Of a DNA stretch of 64,000 bases, positions 45,853 through 54,638 are shown one piece after another (the first letter of the stretch is position 1; each line of letters begins with the position of its first letter). Location of the stretch: contig NZ_NHTN01000003.1 of the NCBI RefSeq assembly GCF_002167005.1, positions 59,474 through 123,473 of the forward strand, read 5' to 3'. The notes beneath the pieces were generated by a model that saw nothing but the letters and a program-made list of their open reading frames with translations, was not told the origin of the DNA and searched no databases. Position numbers and translations under genes: made by a program. The stretch comes from Indiicoccus explosivorum. GTDB lineage: Bacteria > Bacillota > Bacilli > Bacillales_A > Planococcaceae.

Positions 45853-48375
45853 TCACTGCTGGGCTGCTTCCGCACCGTGGCAGTTCTTGAATTTCTTCCC
45901 GCTTCCGCATGGACAGAGGGCATTCCGCCCGATGGTCATCACTTTCTTGACCGGTTTGCGTTTTTTCTTTTCCGTGCCTTCTTCTTTCGGGTTCACCGCC
46001 TGGCTCTTCGCGACTTCCTGGCGTTCCAGGTTGCTCTGGATTTCCGACTTCAGGGCATACTTGGCGACATCTTCGTCGATGGATTCCACCATCGCCTCGA
46101 ACATCGCGAACCCTTCGTTCTGGTATTCGCGCAGCGGGTCGTTCTGCCCGTAGGCGCGCAGGTGGATCCCCTGCCGGAGCTGGTCCATCGCATCGATGTG
46201 GTCCGTCCACTTCGTGTCGATTGTCCGGAGCAGCACGACTTTCTCGAATTCGCGCATCCGTTCCGGCGTCAGCGCTTCTTCTTTTTCATCGTAATAACGG
46301 AGCGCTTCGGATTGGATGAATTCCGTCAGCTCCTCCTGCTGCTTCCCTTCCAGGTCGGCCAGCGTGATGCGGTCTTCCGGCAGGTAATTCGCATGGATGA
46401 CGTCAAGCATCGGCTTCAGGTGCCATTCCGCCTGGCTTTCCCCGAGCGTATGCGCCTGGACGGTCCGCTGGATCGACCGGCGGATCATGTCTTCGACAAG
46501 CTGGCGCATGTTCTCCGTCTCGAGCACTTCGTTCCGCTCCTTGTATATGACTTCCCGCTGCTGGCGCAGCACGTCATCATACTGGAGAAGCCGTTTCCGG
46601 GCGTCGAAGTTATTGCCTTCCACGCGTTTCTGGGCGGATTCGACCGCACGCGACACCATGCGGGACTGCAATGGCTGGGAATCATCCATGCCGAGCCGGC
46701 CCATCATCGAGCGCATCGAATCGGAACCGAAGCGGCGCATCAGGTCGTCTTCGAGCGACAGGTAGAACTGGGTGACACCCGGGTCTCCCTGTCGTCCGGA
46801 CCGGCCCCGGAGCTGGTTGTCGATCCGGCGCGATTCGTGCCGTTCCGTACCGATGACGGCAAGTCCGCCGAGATCCGTGACGCCTTCCCCGAGCTTGATG
46901 TCGGTACCGCGGCCCGCCATGTTCGTCGCGATCGTCACGGCGCCTTTCTGTCCGGCATGCTGGATGATCTCCGCTTCCGTGCCGTGGTTCTTGGCGTTCA
47001 GGACGCTGTGCCGGATGCCGAATTTCGTCAGGTAGTTCGAAATGATTTCGGACGTTTCGATCGCGACCGTGCCGACGAGGACCGGCTGGCCTTTTTTATT
47101 GCGCTCGCGGATATCTTCGGCCACGGCTTTATACTTGCCGTCGATCGTCGCATAAATGAGATCCGCCCGGTCATCCCGGATGACGGGTTTGTTCGTCGGG
47201 ATGGATACGACATCCATGTTGTAGATGTTGCGGAACTCCTCCTCTTCCGTCTTCGCTGTACCGGTCATGCCGGACAGTTTTTCGTAGCGGCGGAAGTAGT
47301 TCTGGAAGGTGATGGTCGCCATGGTCATCGATTCGTTCTGGATTTCGAGGCCTTCCTTCGCTTCGATCGCCTGGTGCAGGCCGTCCGAATAGCGGCGGCC
47401 TTTCATAAGGCGCCCGGTGAACTGGTCGACGATGATGACTTCGCCTTCCTGCACGACGTAGTCGACATCCAGGTGCATCGTGACATGGGCTTTCAGCGAC
47501 TGGTTGATGGCATGGTTCAGCCGGACGTGCGAAATGTCGAACAGGTTGTCGATATTGAACGCTTTCTCCGCTTTTTCGATGCCTTCCTCAGTCAGCACGA
47601 CCCCTTTTGTCGTTTCATCATGGGAATAATCCGTCTCTTTCGAGAGCATGCGCACGAACGCGTTCGCCTGCTGGTACAGCTGGGCGGATTTCGCCGCCTG
47701 CCCCGAGATGATGAGCGGCGTCCGCGCTTCATCGATCAGGATGGAGTCGACTTCATCGATGACCGCATAATGCAGCGGCCGCTGAACGACGTGCTCTTTA
47801 TAGAGCACCATGTTATCGCGCAGGTAATCGAATCCGAGCTCATTGTTCGTGCTGTACGTGATGTCTGCGCCGTACGCTTCCCGTTTTTCTTCCTTCGTCA
47901 GGCCGCTCTGGTTCAGGCCGACGGTCAGTCCGAGCCATTCATACAGCTCGCCCATTTCCGTCGCATCCCGGCTGGCCAGGTATTCGTTGACTGTCACGAC
48001 ATGCGCGCCTTTTTTCGTGATCGCATTCAAATAGACGGCCATCGTCGACGTCAGCGTTTTCCCCTCACCGGTTTTCATTTCCGCGATATTGCCGCCGTGG
48101 AGCGCCGCCGCCCCCATGATCTGCACGCGGAACGGATAAAGGCCCAGGACGCGGCGGGCCGCTTCCCGGACGGTCGCGAACGCTTCCGGAAGGAGGTCAT
48201 CGAGCGATTCGCCATTCGCATGGCGTTCAATGAATTCCGGTGTTTTCGCTTTCAGTTCTTCATCGGATAATGCCTCATATCGGGATGCGAGAGCTTCGAC
48301 ACTGTCTGCTGTCTTTTCCAGTCTTTTCAGGTCCCGTTTGTTCGGGTCGAATACTTTATTTAAAACTCCAAGCAT
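45853..48375 (-). CDS. secA: Preprotein translocase ATPase SecA
   Basis: The motor that pushes presecretory proteins through SecYEG. The 840-residue protein has [11 protein letters not shown] (Walker A), [19 protein letters not shown] (motif II), the preprotein crosslinking domain, AGRGTDI and [13 protein letters not shown] motifs. It ends with the zinc-binding tail [16 protein letters not shown] that contacts SecB or ribosomes. Order hpf ... secA-prfB is conserved in Bacillus, but here a GGDEF-EAL gene lies between hpf and secA. Confidence 0.98.
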   Translation of the reverse strand: MLGVLNKVFDPNKRDLKRLEKTADSVEALASRYEALSDEELKAKTPEFIERHANGESLDDLLPEAFATVREAARRVLGLYPFRVQIMGAAALHGGNIAEMKTGEGKTLTSTMAVYLNAITKKGAHVVTVNEYLASRDATEMGELYEWLGLTVGLNQSGLTKEEKREAYGADITYSTNNELGFDYLRDNMVLYKEHVVQRPLHYAVIDEVDSILIDEARTPLIISGQAAKSAQLYQQANAFVRMLSKETDYSHDETTKGVVLTEEGIEKAEKAFNIDNLFDISHVRLNHAINQSLKAHVTMHLDVDYVVQEGEVIIVDQFTGRLMKGRRYSDGLHQAIEAKEGLEIQNESMTMATITFQNYFRRYEKLSGMTGTAKTEEEEFRNIYNMDVVSIPTNKPVIRDDRADLIYATIDGKYKAVAEDIRERNKKGQPVLVGTVAIETSEIISNYLTKFGIRHSVLNAKNHGTEAEIIQHAGQKGAVTIATNMAGRGTDIKLGEGVTDLGGLAVIGTERHESRRIDNQLRGRSGRQGDPGVTQFYLSLEDDLMRRFGSDSMRSMMGRLGMDDSQPLQSRMVSRAVESAQKRVEGNNFDARKRLLQYDDVLRQQREVIYKERNEVLETENMRQLVEDMIRRSIQRTVQAHTLGESQAEWHLKPMLDVIHANYLPEDRITLADLEGKQQEELTEFIQSEALRYYDEKEEALTPERMREFEKVVLLRTIDTKWTDHIDAMDQLRQGIHLRAYGQNDPLREYQNEGFAMFEAMVESIDEDVAKYALKSEIQSNLERQEVAKSQAVNPKEEGTEKKKRKPVKKVMTIGRNALCPCGSGKKFKNCHGAEAAQQ

Positions 48376-48463
48376 GTTATAACCGCTCCCTGCTTAATTT
48401 GCCTCGTTGAATCTCAACCTCCATTTTACCACTTTAATCAGAACTGAAGCAAATGGTTGACAG

Positions 48464-50848
48464 TCATTCCCGGCGGGCCGCCAAAAATCCGAGCAGGTCC
48501 CCGTAAGGCAGCGGCCGGCTGATCAAGTATCCCTGAGCCGCTTCCGCTTTCCAGTCTTTCAGCAGTCGGAGTTCCCCTTCCTGTTCGACCCCTTCCGCAA
48601 CCACTTCCATTTCCAGCGAATGGGCCAGCCCGATGACAGTCCGGACAATCGCCTGCATGCGGGTGTCCTGTTCCATCCGGCTGATGAAGGACCGGTCGAT
48701 TTTAAGCCGGTCGACCGGCAGCTGGCGCAAGTAATTCAGGGAGGAATAGCCGGAACCGAAATCGTCGAGCGCCACAGTGATGCCGATCGTTTTCAGCGCA
48801 TGCAGAGTCCGGTGGGTTTCACCCAGCCGGTCGGCGATGACCGATTCTGTGATTTCGATTTCCAGCGCTGCTGCCGGAAAGCCGTAAAACGCGAGAAGCC
48901 GTCCGATTTTCCGGGGCAAGTGCCGGTTCTGCAATTGGCGGGCGTTCAGATTGACAGAGACCGTCCCGATTTCGGGATGTCGCGTCAGCAGCGCCGAACC
49001 GCGCCGGATGCTTTCCTCGAGCACCCAATGGTCGATCTCTGCGATCTGACCGCTCCTTTCCGCAATCGGGATGAATTCACCGGGAGCCAGCACGCCCTTC
49101 TCCGGATGATTCCACCGGAGAAGGGACTCGACGCCGGTCAGCTTTCCTGTCTCCAGGCAGAGCTGCGGCTGGAAGTATAATTCCAGCTCACCGTTTTCCA
49201 CAGCTGTGCGGAGTCCGTTCTCCACGTCCGTCTGCTGCTGGAATTTCCGCTTCATGTCGCTGCTGAAGAACTGGACACGGTCTTTTCCCGCCTCTTTGGC
49301 ATGCGCGAGTGCAGTGTCCGCCGCTGCCAGAAGTTCTTCTTTATTCCCTGCGTCGTACGGATAGACCGCCACGCCGAACGACGAGGCCGTATGGACCAGC
49401 TGACCGCGGACTTCGTACGGGCCGGACAGCTGGGCATGGAGTTCGCCGAGCGACACGTGCATGGCAGCGGCGTCATCGATGCTGAGCCGGAGAAGGAGAA
49501 TGAATTCATCACCGCTGAACCGCCCGACGAACGCATCAGACGGGACGGATGCCCGGAGCCGGTCGCCGAACCGGCAGAGCAGCTCATCCCCGAACGCGTG
49601 GCCGCTCATATCATTGATCTGTTTGAAACGGTCAAGGTCGAGGAAGGCGATGACGACCGCTTCATCGGTCCCTTCCGCTTCGCGGATCGCCGCGGTGATT
49701 TCCTCTTCTATATAAAGGCGGTTCGGCATGCCGGTCAGCCGGTCATGGAGCGCCCGGTGATTCATCTCCTGAACCTGATTATGGATCAGACCCGCGAAGC
49801 GGTCGACCGCCCGGGCGATCGCGCCGACTTCATCGTTCCGTCCGACCGCTGTCGTGATGCGGTGGCCGGGATTCTCCGCCCGGCGGATGTCCGTCAGCAG
49901 GATCGGGATGTCCCGCAGCAGGTATTTCAGCGCAGCCGCAAGGGCGAGCAGCATGACAGCCGCCCCCGAAAGCCACAGGAGGAGCGAAAACGTGCGGAGC
50001 TGTTCGATCGGCCGGAGCGCCGCTTCCGCAGGCAGCGCAGTCGCCACAGACCAGCCGAGGTCCGGTACGACTACCCGCTCGGCGAACAGCCTCTCTCCGT
50101 CCGCCCGGATTTCCTCCACTTCCCCTTCCTGGAGCGACAGCACATCCACTTCCCCGCTCAGCCCGGCGGGGTCGTAGACGACGGCCCCCTCATCCGTCAT
50201 GATGACGAGCTGCTGTTCGTACGATTGGACAGAGCTAAGGACCGGCAGAATGGCATCCAAGTGGATATCAAGCCCGACGAACCCGAGCCGCCTGTCATCC
50301 CCGAAAACGGGATGGACGATACTGATCGTGGTCTTCGACGTCAGCAGATCTTCATAAGGCTGCGAATAGATCGGACGGTAAGCACCCGACGCCTCCGCGA
50401 ACCAGGGTCTTCTATGTACGAGCGTCCCTTCCACCACTTGCCCGTGGTCGGCGATCATGAATCCTCCGCCGATATGGGTCACCCAAACGGAACCGATGCT
50501 TTCATTATTTTCGCTGATTTCGGTAAGCGCAGCGTTCAGTTCACTGTAGCGCGGATTGCCGGTCGGATCTTCCGACTGTGAAGTGCCGGTGAGGAACGCC
50601 TCGGTGATCGGCCGTTCCGCGAGCTGGACCGCGATTTCCGCGTTCACTTCCAGGCGTTTCGATAAATCGAGCGCCGTCAGTTCGCTTTTCAGCAGCAGCT
50701 CGTGTTCGATATGTTCCGTCAGGTACGCCTCGTACCGGTCAGTCGCCACCGCCCCGAGCAGGCACAGGAGCACGAGGACGACGGCGAGCACCGCCAGCAC
50801 CACTTTCCCGGTGAGCCCGATCTTCAGTTTATCCGTCCATCCGGGCAT
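48464..50848 (-). CDS. Membrane GGDEF-EAL protein with an extracellular Cache-like sensor
   Basis: A 794-residue cyclic-di-GMP enzyme. Order: membrane segment at about 13-35 (VVLAVLAVVLVLLCLLGAVAT), a dCache-like sensor region (GGGFMIADHG, RPWFAEA, LGFVGLDIHLDAIL), a second membrane segment around 285-310, HAMP-like RNDEVGAIARAVDRF, GGDEF and EAL. The GGDEF site is SGDEF (GRFSGDEFILL). The EAL motif is ESL (GVESLLRW), with VNLNARQLQ, DDFGSGYSSLNYL and EGVEQ present, so phosphodiesterase activity is likely and cyclase activity possible. The start is set by GGGGGGGA. It has no family role in secretion, so its place between hpf and secA looks like an insertion. Confidence 0.9.
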   Translation of the reverse strand: MPGWTDKLKIGLTGKVVLAVLAVVLVLLCLLGAVATDRYEAYLTEHIEHELLLKSELTALDLSKRLEVNAEIAVQLAERPITEAFLTGTSQSEDPTGNPRYSELNAALTEISENNESIGSVWVTHIGGGFMIADHGQVVEGTLVHRRPWFAEASGAYRPIYSQPYEDLLTSKTTISIVHPVFGDDRRLGFVGLDIHLDAILPVLSSVQSYEQQLVIMTDEGAVVYDPAGLSGEVDVLSLQEGEVEEIRADGERLFAERVVVPDLGWSVATALPAEAALRPIEQLRTFSLLLWLSGAAVMLLALAAALKYLLRDIPILLTDIRRAENPGHRITTAVGRNDEVGAIARAVDRFAGLIHNQVQEMNHRALHDRLTGMPNRLYIEEEITAAIREAEGTDEAVVIAFLDLDRFKQINDMSGHAFGDELLCRFGDRLRASVPSDAFVGRFSGDEFILLLRLSIDDAAAMHVSLGELHAQLSGPYEVRGQLVHTASSFGVAVYPYDAGNKEELLAAADTALAHAKEAGKDRVQFFSSDMKRKFQQQTDVENGLRTAVENGELELYFQPQLCLETGKLTGVESLLRWNHPEKGVLAPGEFIPIAERSGQIAEIDHWVLEESIRRGSALLTRHPEIGTVSVNLNARQLQNRHLPRKIGRLLAFYGFPAAALEIEITESVIADRLGETHRTLHALKTIGITVALDDFGSGYSSLNYLRQLPVDRLKIDRSFISRMEQDTRMQAIVRTVIGLAHSLEMEVVAEGVEQEGELRLLKDWKAEAAQGYLISRPLPYGDLLGFLAARRE

Positions 50849-50885
50849 TCGGCATCCCCCCCTTCCCGTAGTCCGCAGAAATAAA

Positions 50886-50914
50886 ACAAGCCTCTCTTCG
50901 CTAGAGAGGCTTGT
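50886..50914 (-). terminator. Terminator after hpf
   Basis: ACAAGCCTCTCT and AGAGAGGCTTGT form a 12-bp stem with a 5-base loop and T4 on the minus strand. It separates hpf from the GGDEF-EAL gene. Confidence 0.88.
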
Positions 50915-50922
50915 TGCCTTCG

Positions 50923-51486
50923 TCAAGTTGTTTCAATCAGTCCGTATGTTCCGTCTTTCCGCTTATAGACGATGTTCGTGCCGTTGGAATCGGCGTCCGT
51001 ATAGACGTAGAAATTGTGGCCGAGCATGTTCATCTGCAGGACCGCTTCCTCTTCATCCATCGGTTTCAGGTCGAACTGCTTCGTGCGGACGATGGTGAGG
51101 TCCTCATCTTCCTCTTCCTCCATCCGCTGCTGCTGGGCTTCCTGCTCCAATGCCGCAAATGCCAGCCCGATTCCGTCGCGGTCACGGAATTTGCGGTTCA
51201 CGCGTGTTTTATATTTACGGATTTGCCGTTCAAGTTTATCGACTATCAGATCAACTGCGGCGTACAAGTCATTGTGGCGCTCTTCTGCACGCAGTGTCAA
51301 GTTTTTCATCGGAATGGTCACTTCCACTTTCGTCTGGGCATTGTTGTATGTCCGTACGTTGACGTTCGCTGTCGCGTTCGTGCCCTCCGGGAAGTAGCGC
51401 TCCACCTTTTCCACCTTCCGCTCGATATGTTCACGGATGGCCGGTGTCACGTCGATGTTTTCCCCACGGATGTTGTATTGCAGCAT
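50923..51486 (-). CDS. hpf: Ribosome hibernation-promoting factor, long form
   Basis: Long HPF dimerises 70S ribosomes into 100S particles in stationary phase or stress. The 187-residue protein has the ribosome-binding domain (MLQYNIRGENIDVTPAIREHI ... LYAAVDLIVDKLERQIRKYKTR) and the C-terminal dimerisation domain (RTKQFDLKPMDEEEAVLQMNMLGHNFYVYTDADS), joined by an acidic linker. The start is set by AAAGGAGGAG. A SigB-type promoter precedes it, in keeping with yvyD of B. subtilis. Confidence 0.97.
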   Translation of the reverse strand: MLQYNIRGENIDVTPAIREHIERKVEKVERYFPEGTNATANVNVRTYNNAQTKVEVTIPMKNLTLRAEERHNDLYAAVDLIVDKLERQIRKYKTRVNRKFRDRDGIGLAFAALEQEAQQQRMEEEEDEDLTIVRTKQFDLKPMDEEEAVLQMNMLGHNFYVYTDADSNGTNIVYKRKDGTYGLIETT

Positions 51487-51529
51487 ACAAACTCCTCCTT
51501 TATTTAAAGCTTGTTGTATACTTCTACAT

Positions 51530-51555
51530 TTCCCCTTCCACATCCTTCACGAAAC
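51530..51555 (-). promoter_or_regulatory. SigB-type promoter of hpf
   Basis: On the minus strand GTTTCG (51550-51555), 14-bp spacer and GGGGAA (51530-51535), matching GTTTnn-N13-15-GGGnAA. Confidence 0.75.
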
Positions 51556-51613
51556 GCGAAAAGTTTTACGTTCCGCCGTTTCAGGTAAACTGGTCTCAAG
51601 GAGGGATCGGATC

Positions 51614-52321
51614 ATGTTCGAGGGGAAGACCATCGTCGTGACGGGTGCTGCGCAAGGCATCGGCCGGAGCATGGCCGAAGGATTCGCCGGAGAAGGTGCG
51701 CGGGTCATCGGGCTCGATCTCCAGCCGGGGACCGGCGGCAGCATCGACTTCCGGACGTGCGATGCCGGGAGTTTCGAGGAAGTCACACGGACGTTTTTGG
51801 AAATAAACGAGGAATACGGCGCCATCCACGGACTCATCAACAATGCCGGCGTCTCGGAATTCAAATCGATGTGGGAAGTGACGGAAGCGGACTGGAACCG
51901 CGTACTCGATACGAATTTGAAAAGCGTGTTCATCTGCAGCCGGGAAGCGGCGCGCTATATGACCGAAGACATCCGGGCGATCGTGAATATGGCTTCGACG
52001 CGCGCGTTCATGTCAGAGCCTGATACGGAAAGCTACGCCGCCTCCAAAGGCGGGATTTTCGCGCTGACCCATGCGCTCGCTGCCTCCCTGAGCGACCGGG
52101 ACATCCGCGTCAACGCGATCGCGCCCGGCTGGATCCACACCGGCAATCCGGAAGAACTGCGGAGCCGGGACCACGCCCAGCACTGGAGCGGCCGGGTCGG
52201 CCGGCCGGATGATGTCGCGCGCGCCTGCCTGTTTCTTTGCAATCCGGACAACGGGTTCATCACCGGTGAAACACTCCGGATCGACGGCGGCATGACACGG
52301 AAGATGATATACGAAAGCTAG
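51614..52321 (+). CDS. Short-chain dehydrogenase/reductase
   Basis: A 235-residue classical SDR of unknown substrate. The nucleotide-binding TGAAQGIG is near the N-terminus, NNAG follows, the catalytic Ser is in VNMASTRAF and YAASK gives Tyr and Lys. The C-terminus has the GETLRIDGGMTRKM block found in the 3-oxoacyl-ACP-reductase-like group. The Asp after the second strand (IGLDLQPG) hints at NAD rather than NADP. AAGGAGGGA precedes the ATG at 51614. It is divergent from hpf and followed by its own terminator. Confidence 0.88.
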   Translation: MFEGKTIVVTGAAQGIGRSMAEGFAGEGARVIGLDLQPGTGGSIDFRTCDAGSFEEVTRTFLEINEEYGAIHGLINNAGVSEFKSMWEVTEADWNRVLDTNLKSVFICSREAARYMTEDIRAIVNMASTRAFMSEPDTESYAASKGGIFALTHALAASLSDRDIRVNAIAPGWIHTGNPEELRSRDHAQHWSGRVGRPDDVARACLFLCNPDNGFITGETLRIDGGMTRKMIYES

Positions 52322-52378
52322 TGGTCTTAGTCAGGAAATCCTTTCATTCGATGACACACAGGAGAGCCTGCACTATGC

Positions 52379-52412
52379 AAAGGGAACGGCGGTTTGGCGC
52401 CGTCCCCTTTTT
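52379..52412 (+). terminator. Terminator after the SDR gene
   Basis: AGGGAACGGCG pairs with CGCCGTCCCCT (one mismatch) and is followed by T5. Confidence 0.8.
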
Positions 52413-52497
52413 CCTCGTATGTCCAATAAAACCGGCAGGTCCAGTGAAGGGGAATCCAGCCTTTTCTGCAGACGGACGGTCGGGCTGCGTCCCGCTG

Positions 52498-53106
52498 TCA
52501 GCCTGCGCTTTCATTCGCTACCAACTTCGCGTATAGGTGAATAGGTGCGGAAGAAGCGGCAGATCCGGGCGGGACATCGACGGTAAGCATCAGAGCAGCT
52601 CCGCTTTTCCGGCCAGCTGCCCCGCCGCCTGCAGCGGCAGATCCTGTTTTCCGGATTTGATATTCATACACCGCGCCATTCAATCTTACGAATAACCGAT
52701 CGCCTTCCTGCAAGTCTTCAAATCCGGTGAAAGCCGCATCCTGGCGGCCGACCAGCGTCATGCACCCTGCAGCGGCCGGCGTCTCCGAAACAGGTTGAAG
52801 GTGCAAGCCGATTCCGCCTTCGAATGATTCCGGGTCTGTTCCCCAGTAAATCGGTAAGACTTCGTCCGCCCGAGGAATGGACAACTGGCCGATCTGTGCC
52901 CCTGCCGCGTAACTTATCCCCTGCTGCTCGGCAGCCCATATCCCGCTGCGGAATGGTCCGCTTCCCTCTCGGGTGCCTGAAGATTCCTGTTCCGCTGTTT
53001 CCGTCAAGCCCTGCGGAGAGTCTGCCGTTTGCAGCCAGCCAAAACCGCTCCAGACACTGAAAAACAATCCTGCGGCAACTAGTACGATTCCGAGTTTTTT
53101 CAGCAT
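52498..53106 (-). CDS. Class D sortase-like membrane protein lacking the catalytic residues (pseudo-sortase)
   Basis: A 202-residue protein with an N-terminal anchor (MLKKLGIVLVAAGLFFSVWSGFGWL), a low-complexity linker and a sortase D fold. IGQLSIPRADEVLPIYWGTD matches the first strands and FTGFEDLQEGDRLFVRLNGAVYEYQI the middle. The catalytic positions are all changed: the His of GHRD is Arg121 (VGRQDAAF), the Cys of LTLVTC is Asp177 (LMLTVD), and the Arg of APER is His190 (APIH). It cannot be a normal transpeptidase. The frame is intact with a good ribosome-binding site, so it is probably expressed. A PhoP-type box lies about 115 bases upstream. Confidence 0.82.
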   Translation of the reverse strand: MLKKLGIVLVAAGLFFSVWSGFGWLQTADSPQGLTETAEQESSGTREGSGPFRSGIWAAEQQGISYAAGAQIGQLSIPRADEVLPIYWGTDPESFEGGIGLHLQPVSETPAAAGCMTLVGRQDAAFTGFEDLQEGDRLFVRLNGAVYEYQIRKTGSAAAGGGAAGRKSGAALMLTVDVPPGSAASSAPIHLYAKLVANESAG

Positions 53107-53206
53107 TCGTCTCACCCTTCTCCTGGTTTTTCCGGATTCCGGAACAGGCGGACCATCCATCCGTCAGGCGGCGCCGCAGACTGTCTGCCGTCTTCCATCC
53201 GTTCTT

Positions 53207-53260
53207 AGTGTAAATGACGACTGTTAAAGCCGTTTGAAGGATGTATGAATGTTGTGTAAA
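53207..53260 (-). promoter_or_regulatory. PhoP-type box and -10 element upstream of the pseudo-sortase gene
   Basis: Read on the minus strand: TTTACA (53255-53260), N5, TTCATA (53244-53249), N5, TTCAAA (53233-53238), N5, TTAACA (53222-53227), then 9 bases and TACACT (53207-53212) as -10. Hexamer identity, 11-bp period and the 9-bp gap match the boxes upstream of pstB and pstS. It implies phosphate-starvation induction. Confidence 0.75.
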
Positions 53261-53395
53261 GTTCATCTCTCTTCTGCATCTTTGGATCGCTGACACACCC
53301 AAAAAGAGCACTCGCCGCAGCAAGTGCTCTTTTGGATGTGCCAAAGCGTTGAAAAAACCGTTCAGCTGCCTCTGTCCTTTCGGATATCCGCCGCT
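53261..53395. other. Gap with a terminator between the pseudo-sortase and the 62-residue gene
   Basis: Holds AAAAGAGCACT paired with AGTGCTCTTTT at about 53301-53335, which probably ends the 53396-53584 gene and separates it from the Pho box. Nothing else is visible. Confidence 0.65.
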
Positions 53396-53584
53396 TCATT
53401 CATCGCGTTTTTTGTTCCCGTCGACGTCAATAGCCGGTGTGTTGTTATTGATATACAGCGGTGGCGGGCTGTTCTCTTCTTCCCCATAAAAATCCTCATT
53501 AAGTTCACGGTTAGCTTCTGCTGCGTTTTCCTTTCTGTTCCGGTCATTTTCCGGTTCTCCTGATCGCACCTTTTTCTTGCTCAT
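53396..53584 (-). CDS. Small hydrophilic protein of unknown function
   Basis: A 62-residue protein with no membrane segment or signal, very rich in Asn, Glu, Lys and Arg. It begins MSKKKVRSGEPENDRNRKEN and ends DVDGNKKRDE, with a short SPPPLYINNNTPAID segment. I do not recognise it. Evidence for a real gene is an ideal AAGGAGG site 5 bases before the ATG and a following terminator. It could be a small spore or stress protein, but nothing in the sequence proves that. Confidence 0.6.
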   Translation of the reverse strand: MSKKKVRSGEPENDRNRKENAAEANRELNEDFYGEEENSPPPLYINNNTPAIDVDGNKKRDE

Positions 53585-53696
53585 GGAATACCTCCTTGCA
53601 TCATAGTCGGTGATACTCATGAATTTCCCTTTCCTCTGAAATCAAAAACTGCCTGTCCCACAATTTCTCCATCTTCTTTACGCCTGAGGAGCAACT

Positions 53697-53750
53697 TTTA
53701 CAATCACTTAACATTGGATTAATGCGGGCTTAACAGAGCCTCCCTACAAT
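53697..53750 (+). promoter_or_regulatory. PhoP-type box and -10 element upstream of pstB
   Basis: TTTACA (53697-53702), N5, TTAACA (53708-53713), N5, TTAATG (53719-53724), N5, TTAACA (53730-53735), then 9 bases and TACAAT (53745-53750). This is the PhoP direct-repeat pattern, so pstB-phoU should be induced by phosphate limitation. Confidence 0.88.
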
Positions 53751-53849
53751 TCAAAGTAGTCACATTCTTAATTGCAGCAACTTCAGCTGACGGATCCGAT
53801 CCGGACTGCTGAAACAGTGAGGACCAAACAGGAGTTGGAGGCAAAGATC

Positions 53850-54620
53850 ATGAATACAGCAACATCCGATGCCATTTTCCAAGTGAAGGATTTGAATCTC
53901 TGGTATGGGAATACGCACGCCCTTAAGAACATCAACATGGACATCAACAAAAACGAAGTCACGGCGATCATCGGACCATCTGGCTGCGGCAAGTCCACGT
54001 TCGTCAAAACACTGAACCGGATGGTGGAGCTCGTCCCTTCCGTCCACACGTCCGGCACCATCGCTTACCGGGGGCAGGGCATTTTTGATTCCCAGTATAT
54101 GGTTGAAGAATTACGGACACGGGTCGGCATGGTGTTCCAGAAACCGAACCCGTTCCCGAAATCCATTTACGAAAACGTCGCCTACGGCCCGAAAATCCAC
54201 GGCATCCGGAAAAAGCAGATGCTGGATGAAATCGTGGAAAAGAGCCTCAAAGGCGCCGCCATCTGGGATGAAGTGAAAGACCGGCTGCACGAAAATGCCT
54301 ACGGGATCTCCGGCGGCCAGCAGCAGCGGATCTGTATCGCCCGCTGTCTGGCCATCGAACCGGACGTGATTCTGATGGATGAACCGACTTCGGCGCTCGA
54401 TCCGATTTCAACGCTGAAAGTCGAAGAGCTCATCAAGGAACTGAAGAAAGACTACACCATTGTCATTGTCACCCATAACATGCAGCAGGCGGCACGGGTT
54501 TCTGATAAAACCGCGTTCTTTTTGAACGGCGAAGTCATCGAGATGGACGAGACGGATAAGCTCTTCTCGACACCGCAGGACAAAAGAACGGAAGACTACA
54601 TCACCGGACGGTTCGGATAA
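53850..54620 (+). CDS. pstB: Phosphate ABC transporter ATP-binding protein PstB
   Basis: The ATPase of the high-affinity phosphate importer, 256 residues. Walker A is GPSGCGKST, the Q-loop [11 protein letters not shown], the signature [15 protein letters not shown], Walker [14 protein letters not shown] and the switch His in [13 protein letters not shown]. The start [10 protein letters not shown] is chosen from GGAGGCAAAGATC spacing. It leads pstB-phoU on the plus strand, while the other Pst genes are 2-6 kb away on the opposite strand. Confidence 0.97.
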   Translation: MNTATSDAIFQVKDLNLWYGNTHALKNINMDINKNEVTAIIGPSGCGKSTFVKTLNRMVELVPSVHTSGTIAYRGQGIFDSQYMVEELRTRVGMVFQKPNPFPKSIYENVAYGPKIHGIRKKQMLDEIVEKSLKGAAIWDEVKDRLHENAYGISGGQQQRICIARCLAIEPDVILMDEPTSALDPISTLKVEELIKELKKDYTIVIVTHNMQQAARVSDKTAFFLNGEVIEMDETDKLFSTPQDKRTEDYITGRFG

Positions 54621-54638
54621 ATGAAGCGGGGGAACAGA

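Noticed and set aside
45877..48270. A very long open frame (about 800 codons) opposite secA
   Set aside because: It is exactly antisense to a complete secA, has no family match or ribosome-binding site, and its composition is what the codon bias of secA produces on the other strand.
49301..50581. Open frame of about 426 codons opposite the GGDEF-EAL gene
   Set aside because: Antisense shadow of a well-supported gene; no recognisable domain.
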